From NCBI GenBank assembly GCA_017561085.1, contig JAFZDQ010000005.1:1-50508 (forward strand): a DNA stretch of 50,508 nt, written 5' to 3'. The notes under the pieces are model-generated. The model had not been told where the DNA came from. It searched no databases and worked only from the letters and a program-made list of their open reading frames with translations. The position numbers and the translations under genes are program-made. This document shows positions 1 through 8,621 of this stretch, piece after piece; the stretch's first letter is position 1; each line of letters starts with the position of its first letter. Origin of the DNA: Lachnospiraceae bacterium. GTDB taxonomy: Bacteria; Bacillota; Clostridia; Lachnospirales; Lachnospiraceae.

Positions 1-8
1 CCGTATTC

Positions 9-1808
9 TCATACGATATCATCAGGATTTACTACGTTTCCACGGGATTTACTCATCTTTTCGCCGTTGGAACCTAAAATCATACCATGGGAGGTTCTCT
101 TCTGATAAGGCTCCTTACAAGGAACTACACCTTCATCATAAAGGAATCTGTGCCAGAATCTGGAATATAATAAGTGCAGTGTGGTATGTTCCATACCGCC
201 GTTGTACCAGTCTACGGGCATCCAGTAATTCAGTGCTTCTTTACTTGCAAGTTCTTTGTCATTTAAAGGATCGGTATATCTTAAGAAATACCAGGAAGAA
301 CCTGCCCACTGAGGCATGGTATCAGTTTCTCTCTTAGCGGGGCCTCCACAACAAGGACAGGTGGTGTTTACCCAATCTGTCATCTTAGCAAGAGGTGATT
401 CGCCGTTATCGGTAGGCATATAGCTTTCCACTTCAGGCAGTTCCAAAGGAAGTTCACTTTCGGGAAGTGCTACATATCCGCATTTATCACAATGTACTAC
501 CGGAATAGGTTCGCCCCAGTAACGCTGTCTGGAGAATACCCAGTCACGGAGTTTGAAGTTGGTCTTCGCATGACCGATTCCTTTTTCGGTAAGGAATTCG
601 GTAATCTTTTCTTTTGCTTCTGCTACGGAAAGACCGTTTAAGAAATCAGAGTTTACTAAGGTTCCTGTTGCAACATCAGTAAATACTGCTTCGTTTACAT
701 CAACGGGACTTCCTGCCACAACTTCGATAATAGGCATATTAAATTTCTTGGCAAATTCCCAGTCTCTTTCATCATGGGCAGGTACAGCCATAATCGCACC
801 GGTACCATAGGTCATCAGTACGTAGTCGGAAATCCATACGGGAATTTCGGTACCGTTTACAGGATTTATAGCGGTAAATCCGTCAAGCATTACACCGGTT
901 TTGTCTTTTGCAAGCTCGGTACGCTCAAAATCAGATTTCTTGGATGCCATTTCTCTGTATGCAATGACATCATCCCAGTTCTTGATATCTTCTTTGTACT
1001 TATCAATAAAAGGATGTTCGGGACTCATAACCATATAAGTAACACCAAAAAGGGTATCCGGTCTGGTGGTATAAACGGTTAATTTGTCTTCTTTATCTTT
1101 TAATTCAAAATCAACTTCCGCACCGGTAGATTTACCGATCCAGTTCTTCTGGGAAACCTTTACACGTTCCACATAATCAACACTGTCAAGTCCTTCAATT
1201 AACTTATCAGCGTATTCGGTAATCTTAAGCATCCACTGGCTCTTAACCTTACGTACTACTTCTGCGCCGCAACGTTCACAGGTACCGTTTACAACTTCTT
1301 CGTTTGCAAGACCTACTTTACAGGAGGTACACCAGTTGATGGGCATCTCTGACTTGTAAGCAAGACCTGCATTAAATAATTTCAGGAAAATCCACTGTGT
1401 CCATTTATAATATCCAACATCCGTGGTATTTACTTCTCTGTCCCAGTCAAAGGAATAACCAAGGGAATGAAGCTGACCTTTAAAACGTCCTACGTTATTT
1501 TCGGTAACTACTTTCGGATGAATATGATTCTGAATCGCAAAGTTTTCGGTAGGAAGACCAAACGCATCCCATCCCATAGGATAAAGTACGTTATATCCCT
1601 GCATTCTTCTCTTTCTTGCAACGATATCCAGCGCCGTATACGGTCTGGGGTGACCTACGTGAAGTCCCTGGCCTGAAGGATAAGGGAATTCTACAAGTGC
1701 ATAATATTTCGGTTTTGAAAAATCGTCAGAGGTCTTGAATGCTTTTTCATCATCCCATACCTTCTGCCATTTCGTTTCCACCTCGTGGTGATTATATAAT
1801 TCAGCCAT
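9..1808 (-). CDS. leuS: Leucyl-tRNA synthetase, 3' part missing or interrupted
   Basis: This class I aminoacyl-tRNA synthetase charges tRNA-Leu in the cytoplasm. The visible 599 residues contain the N-terminal catalytic fold with a HIGH-like HVGHP motif near residue 46, the CP1 editing insertion, zinc-type Cys pairs (CTSC...CERC and CDKC...CPCC) and the KMSKS loop. The start is the ATG before AELYN at 1808, because GGAG lies 8-10 bases upstream; a 12-codon upstream extension is not supported. Oddly, the frame meets TGA at 9-11 directly after NPDDIV, and the next in-frame codons read Glu-Tyr-Gly. Those residues belong to the conserved continuation of LeuS, so the true protein should run on past the window edge. 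Family LeuS is about 800 residues. This is either a nonsense change or a base error near a sequence end. The family call is certain; the end is not. Confidence 0.93.
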   Translation of the reverse strand: MAELYNHHEVETKWQKVWDDEKAFKTSDDFSKPKYYALVEFPYPSGQGLHVGHPRPYTALDIVARKRRMQGYNVLYPMGWDAFGLPTENFAIQNHIHPKVVTENNVGRFKGQLHSLGYSFDWDREVNTTDVGYYKWTQWIFLKLFNAGLAYKSEMPINWCTSCKVGLANEEVVNGTCERCGAEVVRKVKSQWMLKITEYADKLIEGLDSVDYVERVKVSQKNWIGKSTGAEVDFELKDKEDKLTVYTTRPDTLFGVTYMVMSPEHPFIDKYKEDIKNWDDVIAYREMASKKSDFERTELAKDKTGVMLDGFTAINPVNGTEIPVWISDYVLMTYGTGAIMAVPAHDERDWEFAKKFNMPIIEVVAGSPVDVNEAVFTDVATGTLVNSDFLNGLSVAEAKEKITEFLTEKGIGHAKTNFKLRDWVFSRQRYWGEPIPVVHCDKCGYVALPESELPLELPEVESYMPTDNGESPLAKMTDWVNTTCPCCGGPAKRETDTMPQWAGSSWYFLRYTDPLNDKELASKEALNYWMPVDWYNGGMEHTTLHLLYSRFWHRFLYDEGVVPCKEPYQKRTSHGMILGSNGEKMSKSRGNVVNPDDIV

Positions 1809-1849
1809 GATTTTATCTCCTCTCATTATGGCATAATAAACCATTCATA

Positions 1850-1878
1850 ATTTTACCTATTCCCAATGTAAATGTCAA
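1850..1878 (-). promoter_or_regulatory. Sigma-A promoter of leuS
   Basis: On the minus strand TTGACA (1873-1878) is followed after 17 bases by TAAAAT (1850-1855). Transcription would start near 1843, about 35 bases before the leuS ATG. That leader is too short for a T-box, so leuS does not appear to be under the control seen for pheST. Confidence 0.75.
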
Positions 1879-1901
1879 GGAATTTACAAGAGTTATTGTC
1901 T

Positions 1902-2756
1902 TTACAGTGACTTTTTCGAAACCGCCAGTAAATGTCCGGATAGTCCGATTATTTCTTCGTGTCCGTCCAGCATCCGTACCGTTTTCATCAGGGTTTCTTT
2001 TGTTTTATCATTCCGGAGTAATTCATCCAAATTGTTCGGAAGCCATGCTCCCCCCATGATGCCGTGTACAAAGTCCGTTTTAAATCCGCCCGCTTTCAGT
2101 TCTTCCTTTAGTGATTTTGAAGTATGTAAGTGACTACTTCCGATTCCGGTTGCCCTGCTTTTTTCCGGATTAATATAGCAACCGTCTTTTAGGGCTCTTT
2201 CTATCATGGAAAGGACATCCGGGTTATCCAGTTCTTTGCGCTTTTCCAACTCATCAATGTGATAATATCTTAATCTGGATACCAAAACACTGTAAGGCGT
2301 CAGTGCCGCAGAAAATAGTAATCCGTCATCCTTTAAAAGACGGTAGCTTTCCCTGATTGCTGCTATTCGTTCTTCATATTCTGTAATGGAATAAAGAGGG
2401 CCCATCAGAAGAACTGCATCCGCACTTTTATCAGTTCTTGGAATTTCACGTGCATCTGCAACTTCCGCTGATTTTAATGAAAATGTAGGATATTCTTCTC
2501 TTAGCTCATTGCTCATCAGAATATTCGTTTCCGATAAATCAAACAAATGTACCTCGTATCCTAACGATGTCAGCCACCATGCATATTCCCCGTAGGCACC
2601 ACCGATATCATATATAATAGCCGGTGCTTTGGGTAACTTTTCCAGTAGGATTTCCTTGGTCCTTTCAGACTCCAGAAGTCCGATTCCGCTCCGTAGCCTG
2701 TCTCTTTCGATTCCTGCATTGTAACCGGCAAGAACTGCTTCGTCAATTGTCTTCAT
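1902..2756 (-). CDS. Class I SAM-dependent methyltransferase
   Basis: The 284-residue protein has a Rossmann-type SAM site near residues 47-60 (IYDIGGAYGEYAWWL, a GxGxG-like loop), an acidic residue after the second strand (VHLFDLSE) and a motif IV-like segment ADAVLLMGPLY. This places it with the Methyltransf_11/25 type enzymes. The substrate cannot be read from the sequence; relatives act on small molecules, quinones or macromolecules. The ATG has a strong site (AAAGGAGAG, 6 bases upstream). The gene lies between the EF-G-like gene and leuS on the same strand. A terminator and an intergenic repeat separate it from the gene upstream. No promoter was recognised for it, and the leuS promoter overlaps its 3' end. 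Confidence 0.8.
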   Translation of the reverse strand: MKTIDEAVLAGYNAGIERDRLRSGIGLLESERTKEILLEKLPKAPAIIYDIGGAYGEYAWWLTSLGYEVHLFDLSETNILMSNELREEYPTFSLKSAEVADAREIPRTDKSADAVLLMGPLYSITEYEERIAAIRESYRLLKDDGLLFSAALTPYSVLVSRLRYYHIDELEKRKELDNPDVLSMIERALKDGCYINPEKSRATGIGSSHLHTSKSLKEELKAGGFKTDFVHGIMGGAWLPNNLDELLRNDKTKETLMKTVRMLDGHEEIIGLSGHLLAVSKKSL

Positions 2757-2790
2757 AAAAATCTCTCCTTTCCGCTCGTTGCTTTATACC

Positions 2791-2866
2791 GGATTGCGCC
2801 CACGCGCAATCCTGCGCGCGAGCGTGCTTGCGCAGCAAGCATATTCCTCTCCGCGAGCTGCGCATA
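2791..2866. repeat. Intergenic hairpin repeat, copy A
   Basis: This copy contains a perfect 9-bp hairpin (2791-2799 with 2804-2812), the block TGCGCGCGAGC (2813-2823), a 7-bp hairpin (2825-2831 with 2835-2841) and the block CTCTCCGCGAGCTGCGCAT (2847-2865). Copy B near 12.15 kb has the same blocks in the same order with different hairpin sequences. Copy A lies about 35 bases before the methyltransferase ATG and downstream of the EF-G-like terminator. Confidence 0.75.
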
Positions 2867-2870
2867 TAAA

Positions 2871-2904
2871 CATCAATTTTTTCTTTAGATAGAAAAAATT
2901 GATG
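2871..2904. repeat. Inverted repeat next to the EF-G-like terminator
   Basis: The 14-base arms CATCAATTTTTTCT and AGAAAAAATTGATG flank TTAGAT and match exactly. The right arm overlaps the foot of the terminator hairpin at 2901-2928 and supplies its U-tract. It may act as a second, AT-rich terminator stem for either direction. Confidence 0.6.
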
Positions 2905-2928
2905 GCGCATACCCCCATATGCGCCATC
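2901..2928 (-). terminator. Intrinsic terminator of the EF-G-like gene
   Basis: GATGGCGCAT and ATGCGCCATC pair around an 8-base loop. On the minus strand the stem is followed by AATTTTTTCT, so it would terminate the EF-G-like transcript about 40 bases after its stop codon. Confidence 0.8.
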
Positions 2929-2968
2929 TGCCTTCTACTAAAAAGAACTATATTCTTTATAAACTTAA

Positions 2969-5059
2969 TTATTCGTCGCTTCCTTCTGCTACCTTAGCAG
3001 CTCTTGCAGCAACTTCCTTCTCCTGAACGTCTGAAGGAGCCTGTTCATAACGTGCAAACTGATATTCAAATTCACCACGGCCGCCTGTCATGGAACGAAG
3101 GTCTGTACAATATCCGAAGAGACCCATCATAGGAACGTCAGCTTCAACAATCTGCTTGCCGCCTGCTACAGGGTTCATACCAAGTACACGTCCACGTCTC
3201 TTATTTAAGTCACCCATAACATCGCCGGTATAAGCATCCGGAACGGTAACCTTTAAGGATACGATAGGCTCTAAGAGTACAGGATGTGCTTCCATGAAGC
3301 CCTTCTTGAATGCCTGAATGGTAGCCATCTTGAATGCCATTTCAGAAGAGTCTACGGGATGGTAGGAACCATCGTAAAGAACCGCTTTCACACCAACTAC
3401 AGGATATGCAGCTAAAGGTCCCTTGCCTACGGATTCCTGAATACCCTTTTCAACTGCAGGGAAGAAGTTCTTAGGTACTGCACCACCAACTACTTCCTGT
3501 TCAAATGCATAGGCTTCTTCCTGTGTATCCATAGGGGAGAAACGCATCTTAACGTGACCATACTGACCATGTCCGCCGGACTGCTTTTTATACTTGTATT
3601 CTACATCAGAAGTCTTTTTAATTGTTTCTCTGAATGCTACCTTAGGTGTAGAAAGTTCAATCTCAACCTTATATTCGTTAAGGAGCTTACTTGCAATTAC
3701 ATCTAAGTGAAGGTCGCCCATACCGTAAAGGAGCATCTGTCTGTTTTCAGCGTCGTTTACATATTTCATGGTAAGGTCTTCATGGGAAATCTTCTGAAGA
3801 GCCTGTGAGAGCTTATCTACGTCACCCTTATTCTTAGGCATATATCTCTTATATGTATAAGGAGTAGGAAGTTCCCAAGCACCGAATTTAATAGTGGTTG
3901 CTTTGGTTGATAAACTGTTACCGGTACGTGCAGCGGTTAATTTCGCAAGTGCACCAAGGTCACCGGCATGAAGTTCTTTCACTTCAATGGGCTTATTTCC
4001 CTGTAATACATAAATCTTACCAATCTTTTCTTCTACGTCTTTATCTACGTTATAGATTACGTCATCAGCCTTAAGTACGCCGGAGTTCACCTTAATCAGG
4101 GAGTATTTACCAATGAAAGGATCCACGATTGTCTTCCAAATATAAGCAGATTTCGCTTTGGAGAAATCATAGTCAGCATGATAGATTTCATTGGTCTTCA
4201 TGTTAATACCGGCTACGGAACGGTTTTCAGGGCTGGGGAAATATTTAATAATATCATCAAGCAATGTATAAACACCCTGACATAATGTGTTGGAACCCAT
4301 GGTCATAGGAACAACGCTTCCGTCACATACATTGGTTCTCATTGCTGCTCTGATTTCATCTTCGGAGAAGGTTTCGCCGCCGAAATAACGTTCCATCATT
4401 TCTTCACTGGTTTCAGCTACTGCTTCCATCAATGTATCACGGCAGATTTCAAGGTTAGCTCTGTTGTATTCGGGAATTTCACATTCAACAACTTCCTTAC
4501 CCTGCCATCTGTTACCTGTTTCACCGATAACATTTACATAACCTACGAATTTTTCATTCTCACGGATGGGTAAATGGAAAGGAGCCATCTTCTTTCCGTA
4601 GCTTTCGGTCATATCTTCAACAACCTGTCTGAAAGAAGCATTGTCAACGTCCATATTACTTACATAAATCATTCTGGGTAATTTATATTTTTCGCAGAGT
4701 TCCCAAGCTTTCTGGGTACCAACTTCCACGCCTGCCTTACCGTTTACTACGATAATCGCTGCACCGGCTGCACTGATTGCTTCTTCTACTTCTCCGGCAA
4801 AGTCAAAGAAACCGGGAGAGTCGATGATATTAATCTTATAACCGCCCCATTCAATGGGAATAATGGAACTGCTAATGGATATTTTTCTCTTCTGTTCTTC
4901 TTTGGTGAAGTCACTGACGGTATTTCCATCGTCTACCTTTCCCATACGGGATGTAATACCCGATAAATATGCCATTGCTTCCGCCAGACTGGTCTTACCG
5001 CTTCCGCCATGTCCTAACAAAACAACGTTTCGAATCTTGTCAGTTGTGTAAATATTCAT
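2969..5059 (-). CDS. Elongation factor G-like GTPase (EF-G paralogue)
   Basis: The 696-residue protein has the full EF-G layout: a GTPase domain with P-loop GHGGSGKTSL, domain II, and C-terminal domains III-V including GHGQYGHVKM and GEFEYQFARYE. Canonical EF-G moves tRNA and mRNA through the ribosome using GTP. Two G motifs differ here: G3 reads DSPGFFDF, with Phe where EF-G has the catalytic His of DTPGH, and G4 reads SNMD instead of NKMD. This fits the EF-G-like paralogues of Clostridia rather than the housekeeping fusA of the rpsL-rpsG operon. The start is the ATG at 5059, because GGAGGG lies 7 bases upstream; an in-frame TTG at 5074 would place that site inside the coding sequence. It forms a single-gene unit with its own promoter and terminator. 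Confidence 0.88.
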   Translation of the reverse strand: MNIYTTDKIRNVVLLGHGGSGKTSLAEAMAYLSGITSRMGKVDDGNTVSDFTKEEQKRKISISSSIIPIEWGGYKINIIDSPGFFDFAGEVEEAISAAGAAIIVVNGKAGVEVGTQKAWELCEKYKLPRMIYVSNMDVDNASFRQVVEDMTESYGKKMAPFHLPIRENEKFVGYVNVIGETGNRWQGKEVVECEIPEYNRANLEICRDTLMEAVAETSEEMMERYFGGETFSEDEIRAAMRTNVCDGSVVPMTMGSNTLCQGVYTLLDDIIKYFPSPENRSVAGINMKTNEIYHADYDFSKAKSAYIWKTIVDPFIGKYSLIKVNSGVLKADDVIYNVDKDVEEKIGKIYVLQGNKPIEVKELHAGDLGALAKLTAARTGNSLSTKATTIKFGAWELPTPYTYKRYMPKNKGDVDKLSQALQKISHEDLTMKYVNDAENRQMLLYGMGDLHLDVIASKLLNEYKVEIELSTPKVAFRETIKKTSDVEYKYKKQSGGHGQYGHVKMRFSPMDTQEEAYAFEQEVVGGAVPKNFFPAVEKGIQESVGKGPLAAYPVVGVKAVLYDGSYHPVDSSEMAFKMATIQAFKKGFMEAHPVLLEPIVSLKVTVPDAYTGDVMGDLNKRRGRVLGMNPVAGGKQIVEADVPMMGLFGYCTDLRSMTGGRGEFEYQFARYEQAPSDVQEKEVAARAAKVAEGSDE

Positions 5060-5124
5060 ATAAGTTCCCTCCAATATTTGCTTTTTTGGGTAATTCGACT
5101 AATGCAAAAATCCCCTATGCATGT

Positions 5125-5153
5125 ATTTTACTAAATTTTCTGATAATTTACAA
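5125..5153 (-). promoter_or_regulatory. Sigma-A promoter of the EF-G-like gene
   Basis: TTGTAA (5148-5153) and TAAAAT (5125-5130) on the minus strand are 17 bases apart. The predicted start lies about 60 bases before the ATG at 5059. Confidence 0.65.
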
Positions 5154-5207
5154 GCAAAATCATACAATTTGTACATAATTTTAAATTAAAAGATTATAAA
5201 ATAAAAA

Positions 5208-5230
5208 AATGAACGGCTTTACCGTTCATT
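5208..5230 (-). terminator. Terminator overlapping the vanZ-like stop codon
   Basis: On the minus strand AATGAACGG pairs with CCGTTCATT around the loop TAAAG and is followed by TTTTTATTTT. The 5' arm encodes the last three residues (Asn-Glu-Arg) of the VanZ-like protein, and the stop codon TAA is in the loop. It ends the pheST operon. Confidence 0.8.
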
Positions 5231-5737
5231 TTTCTTTACTTTTCTTTTTCGATTTATCCATAAATACAGGCAAATCACACCCGTCATACCGCCTATCGTA
5301 TCCAAAATCACATCAGAAACCGAGGCATAACGTCCGGGCACAAAAAACTGATGTATTTCATCAAAGGCTGCTGATATTACTAACTGAAAAAAGACAATCA
5401 GCATACATTTCTTGCCGGAATTCATCCAAAGGCTGAATAATGATATGGATAAACTACCCAGCAAAAAGAACTCCGTAAAATGGGCCACTTTCCTGACAAT
5501 CTTTTCTAAGTATTCCAGCATATTAAATCCCGTAGGCGGCGCATTCGGATCTACCGGACCGGATGCGAAAAAATAATCATAAATCTTCATAAGAACCTTG
5601 GTAATCTTACTGCTGATGGCCGATGAATCACCTGCATTATCCGCCGAAAACCGAAACATCATCACATAACAGCCAAGGATAAGAATTCCCAAGACCACAG
5701 ACATTATGATCTTTTTACCGGGATTACATGTTTTCAT
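5219..5737 (-). CDS. VanZ-like family membrane protein
   Basis: The 172-residue protein has about four hydrophobic segments and the family signatures RKVAHFTEFFLLG and SVSDVILDTIGGMTG. VanZ-type proteins are membrane proteins; the founding member gives low-level teicoplanin resistance, and the usual role is unknown, with links to the cell envelope. The gene overlaps the end of the pilZ gene by 14 bases, so the two are likely translationally coupled. No strong ribosome site precedes the ATG, and an internal ATG at residue 12 is possible. It is the last gene of the pheST operon. The family call is good; the function is not known. Confidence 0.82.
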   Translation of the reverse strand: MKTCNPGKKIIMSVVLGILILGCYVMMFRFSADNAGDSSAISSKITKVLMKIYDYFFASGPVDPNAPPTGFNMLEYLEKIVRKVAHFTEFFLLGSLSISLFSLWMNSGKKCMLIVFFQLVISAAFDEIHQFFVPGRYASVSDVILDTIGGMTGVICLYLWINRKRKVKKNER

Positions 5738-6068
5738 TTAAGGTTTCAACCGTATCATAAACTTCGATTCTGGCTGCATCCATTTCAGGCATACCGATGA
5801 AAATACCGCCGTAGCCAAAGCCGCTGCCCTTCTTTTCAATTCTTACGATTTCCAAAAACGCATGAAGCACTTCCTGGGTCCAGATTCTTAAGTATGCTTC
5901 ATATACCGCTCCGATTTCAAGTGCTTTACTGCAACTGAATCCGATACCGGTTTTAGATACGTCAACGATATCAATTTCTACCTGTTCATTTAACGCGGGA
6001 TTATCAAGTCTCTTTACAACGATTGTAGAAACTAATTCTCTACGATTACTTTTTCTTCTTTCTTCCAT
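5724..6068 (-). CDS. PilZ domain protein (probable c-di-GMP receptor)
   Basis: This 114-residue protein is a stand-alone PilZ domain. The RxxxR motif (RKSNR) is at residues 5-9 and the second motif, DVSKTG, is about 35 residues later, so both halves of the c-di-GMP site are present. Such proteins pass the cyclic dinucleotide signal to a partner by contact. The ATG at 6068 is preferred to an in-frame codon at 6137, because AGGAGG lies 5 bases before it and the RxxxR motif then sits near the N terminus, as is usual. It follows queA by 59 bases and overlaps vanZ. The target is unknown; its operon partners do not include motility genes. Confidence 0.85.
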   Translation of the reverse strand: MEERRKSNRRELVSTIVVKRLDNPALNEQVEIDIVDVSKTGIGFSCSKALEIGAVYEAYLRIWTQEVLHAFLEIVRIEKKGSGFGYGGIFIGMPEMDAARIEVYDTVETLNENM

Positions 6069-6127
6069 AAGTCCCTCCTGAAGTTTTTCATACGAAAAAT
6101 AGGTTATCAAACTATCATTATCATAAA

Positions 6128-7177
6128 CTATTCCCAATTTTTTGTAAAGTCATCCGTAAAAAAGCAGGCATCTCCAAAAGAAAAGAACCTGTACTTCTCT
6201 TTCACGGCTTCTTCATAAGCATTTAATACATTTTCACGGCCTGCAAGCGCCGATACCAGCATTACCAGGGTAGATTCCGGCAGATGGAAATTGGTAATCA
6301 AAAGGTCAAGGACTTTAAACCGGTAGCCGGGATAAATAAAGATTTCCGTATTATCGCAGCCCTCCTGTACCAGACCGTTTTCATCTGCGGCACTTTCCAC
6401 AGTTCTGCAACTGGTAGTTCCTACACAAATTACTCTTCCGCCGGCTTTCTTGGTTTCATTGATCAAATCTGCCGCTTCTTTGGTAACCTGGTAATATTCC
6501 GAATGCATGTGATGTTCCAAAATATTATCTGCCTTAACGGGACGGAAGGTTCCCAGTCCCACATGCAACGTCACATAAGCAATCTTTACGCCAAGTTCTT
6601 CAATTTCCTTTAACAGTTCATCCGTAAAATGAAGTCCTGCGGTAGGTGCTGCGGCTGAACCGTCATATTTGGCATAAACCGTCTGATAGCGGTTTTTATC
6701 CTGTAATTTATGAGTGATATAAGGCGGAAGCGGCATTTCGCCAAGCTTGTCCAAAACCTCTTCAAAAATGCCCTCATAGTCAAACTTCACAAGGCGGTTT
6801 CCTTCTTCAACGATATCCGTAACAGTGGCTGTTAATGCCCCGTCACCAAACACGATTCTGGCACCGGGCCTTGCTTTTTTGCCGGGCTTTACCAAGGTTT
6901 CCCAGACATCCTTGTCCCTACGCTTTAACAGAAGTACTTCTATTGCCGCACCGGTATCCTCTTTATGTCCCAATAATCTTGCCGGGAGAACCCTGGTGTT
7001 ATTCAGCACCAGGCAATCTCCTTTTTTGAAATAATCTTTTATGTTCTTAAACACCTCATGCTTTAACGCACCGGTGTTTTTATCTACCATGAGAAGTCTT
7101 GATGCGCTTCGGTCCAAAAGCGGATCCTGGGCAATCAGTTCCTCCGGTAAATCAAAGTAAAAATCTGATGTTTTCAT
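6128..7177 (-). CDS. queA: tRNA preQ1(34) S-adenosylmethionine ribosyltransferase-isomerase
   Basis: QueA transfers and isomerises the ribosyl part of SAM onto preQ1 at the wobble base of GUN tRNAs, giving epoxyqueuosine. The 349-residue length is normal. Family stretches include the start [36 protein letters not shown] and [12 protein letters not shown]. The start codon shares one base with the stop of the aminopeptidase gene upstream (TAATG), which suggests coupled translation. No tgt gene is in the window, although tgt often neighbours queA. The assignment is secure. Confidence 0.97.
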   Translation of the reverse strand: MKTSDFYFDLPEELIAQDPLLDRSASRLLMVDKNTGALKHEVFKNIKDYFKKGDCLVLNNTRVLPARLLGHKEDTGAAIEVLLLKRRDKDVWETLVKPGKKARPGARIVFGDGALTATVTDIVEEGNRLVKFDYEGIFEEVLDKLGEMPLPPYITHKLQDKNRYQTVYAKYDGSAAAPTAGLHFTDELLKEIEELGVKIAYVTLHVGLGTFRPVKADNILEHHMHSEYYQVTKEAADLINETKKAGGRVICVGTTSCRTVESAADENGLVQEGCDNTEIFIYPGYRFKVLDLLITNFHLPESTLVMLVSALAGRENVLNAYEEAVKEKYRFFSFGDACFFTDDFTKNWE

Positions 7178-8598
7178 TACATTTCTGCTCCCTTTAAGAA
7201 GGCAACGTATCCTCTTTTTGCTTCAAATACATCGGCTTTGCTGGTTGCTTCATGAGGTGCATGCATATTCAGTACCGCAACACCGCTGTCAATTACGTTC
7301 ATGCCGTAAAGTGCCAGAATATAAGCAATGGTACCGCCACCGCCTAAGTCTACTTTACCAAGCTCTGCCGTCTGGAAATTGATTTTTTCCTTGGCAAATA
7401 CATCACGAAGCATCGCAAGATATTCCGCATTGGCATCATTGGAGCCGGATTTTCCTCTGGAACCGGTGAATTTGTTAAATACAATACCACCGCCTAAATA
7501 AGCCACATTTTTCTTGTCAAAGCTGGATGCATAGGAAGGATCATAGGCACTGCTTACATCTGAAGAAAGCATACAGGATGCTGCCAGGGTACGACGCAGG
7601 GCCAGTTCACTGTATTCGCCGGCCAGATTCATAACTTCCGCAAGTGCATTTTCAAAAAATCTGGAACGCATTCCGGTGGCGCCCACACTGCCGATTTCTT
7701 CTTTATCCGTCAAAAGAAGGCAGCTTGTTCTGACAGGGGCATTCACCTCAAGCATTGCTTTTAAAGAAGTAAATGCACACACTCTGTCATCCTGTCCGTA
7801 AGCCAAAATCATGCTTCTGTCAAGACCTGCTTCCCTTGCTTTTCCTGCAGGTACTACTTCCAGTTCAGCAGAAATAAAATCTTCTTCCTCTACGCCGTAG
7901 TATTCTTCCAAAATACGGAGGATTCCCTGCTTTACCGCATCTTTTCCAAGGGATTTTTCTTCTTTGTCCTTTGCATCCTTTTGGTCAATCAAAATCGGCT
8001 TGTTACCGATAATAATATCTAATGCTTCGCCTTCAATGACCTTGGATGCCTTCTTTTCCAGCTGTTCCTGTGCAAGATGGATCAGCAAATCGGAAATAAA
8101 GAATACGGGATCATCTTCTGCTTCACCAATGGCAAGTTCAACGGTTGTGCCGTCCTTTTTCACGATGACGCCGTGAAGGGCAAGGGGAATGGTTACCCAC
8201 TGGTATTTCTTCACACCGCCGTAATAATGGGTGTCAAGATAGGCAAAGCCGCCCTCTTCATAAAGAGGATTCTGCTTCACATCAAGTCTGGGGGAATCAA
8301 TATGGGCACCAAGGATATTCATGCCTTCTTCCATCGGCTTTTTACCGATTTGGAATGCTGCAATGGCTTTGTTCATACATACCGCATAAACCTTATCGCC
8401 GGCTGTAAGGCTGCCGCCTTCTTTACGGACAGCCTCCAGCTCACGATAACCTTCTTTTTCCAGCATATTCACGATAATGTCCACACATTCCCGTTCTGTT
8501 TTTCCTTTATTGAGGAAATCCATGTATTCTTTTGCAAAAGCGTCTACTGCTTTTAATTGTGTCTTATTGTAAGTTTCCCATGTGTTCTTTTTTTCCAT
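7177..8598 (-). CDS. M18 family aminopeptidase
   Basis: This 473-residue cytosolic zinc aminopeptidase belongs to the M18 (aspartyl aminopeptidase) family, which removes N-terminal, often acidic, residues from peptides. Metal ligand regions are visible: [12 protein letters not shown] with His and Asp, [15 protein letters not shown] with the catalytic Glu pair, and [12 protein letters not shown] near the end. A strong AGGAGG site lies before the ATG. It follows pheT by 23 bases and overlaps queA by one base, so it belongs to the T-box-controlled operon. Exact peptide specificity cannot be inferred. Confidence 0.93.
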   Translation of the reverse strand: MEKKNTWETYNKTQLKAVDAFAKEYMDFLNKGKTERECVDIIVNMLEKEGYRELEAVRKEGGSLTAGDKVYAVCMNKAIAAFQIGKKPMEEGMNILGAHIDSPRLDVKQNPLYEEGGFAYLDTHYYGGVKKYQWVTIPLALHGVIVKKDGTTVELAIGEAEDDPVFFISDLLIHLAQEQLEKKASKVIEGEALDIIIGNKPILIDQKDAKDKEEKSLGKDAVKQGILRILEEYYGVEEEDFISAELEVVPAGKAREAGLDRSMILAYGQDDRVCAFTSLKAMLEVNAPVRTSCLLLTDKEEIGSVGATGMRSRFFENALAEVMNLAGEYSELALRRTLAASCMLSSDVSSAYDPSYASSFDKKNVAYLGGGIVFNKFTGSRGKSGSNDANAEYLAMLRDVFAKEKINFQTAELGKVDLGGGGTIAYILALYGMNVIDSGVAVLNMHAPHEATSKADVFEAKRGYVAFLKGAEM

Positions 8599-8621
8599 GA
8601 CAACCTCCTAAATGACAATCA

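Noticed and set aside
9-11. TGA read as an amino acid (alternative code)
   Set aside because: Tryptophan in all genes uses TGG, and ispH needs TGA as its stop. One site near the sequence edge is better explained by an error or mutation.
2871-2904. Inverted repeat as the end of an insertion sequence
   Set aside because: There is no transposase or second end nearby; it is part of a terminator region.
8077-8556. A 159-residue plus-strand open frame
   Set aside because: It is opposite the well-supported M18 aminopeptidase gene and looks like no protein family.
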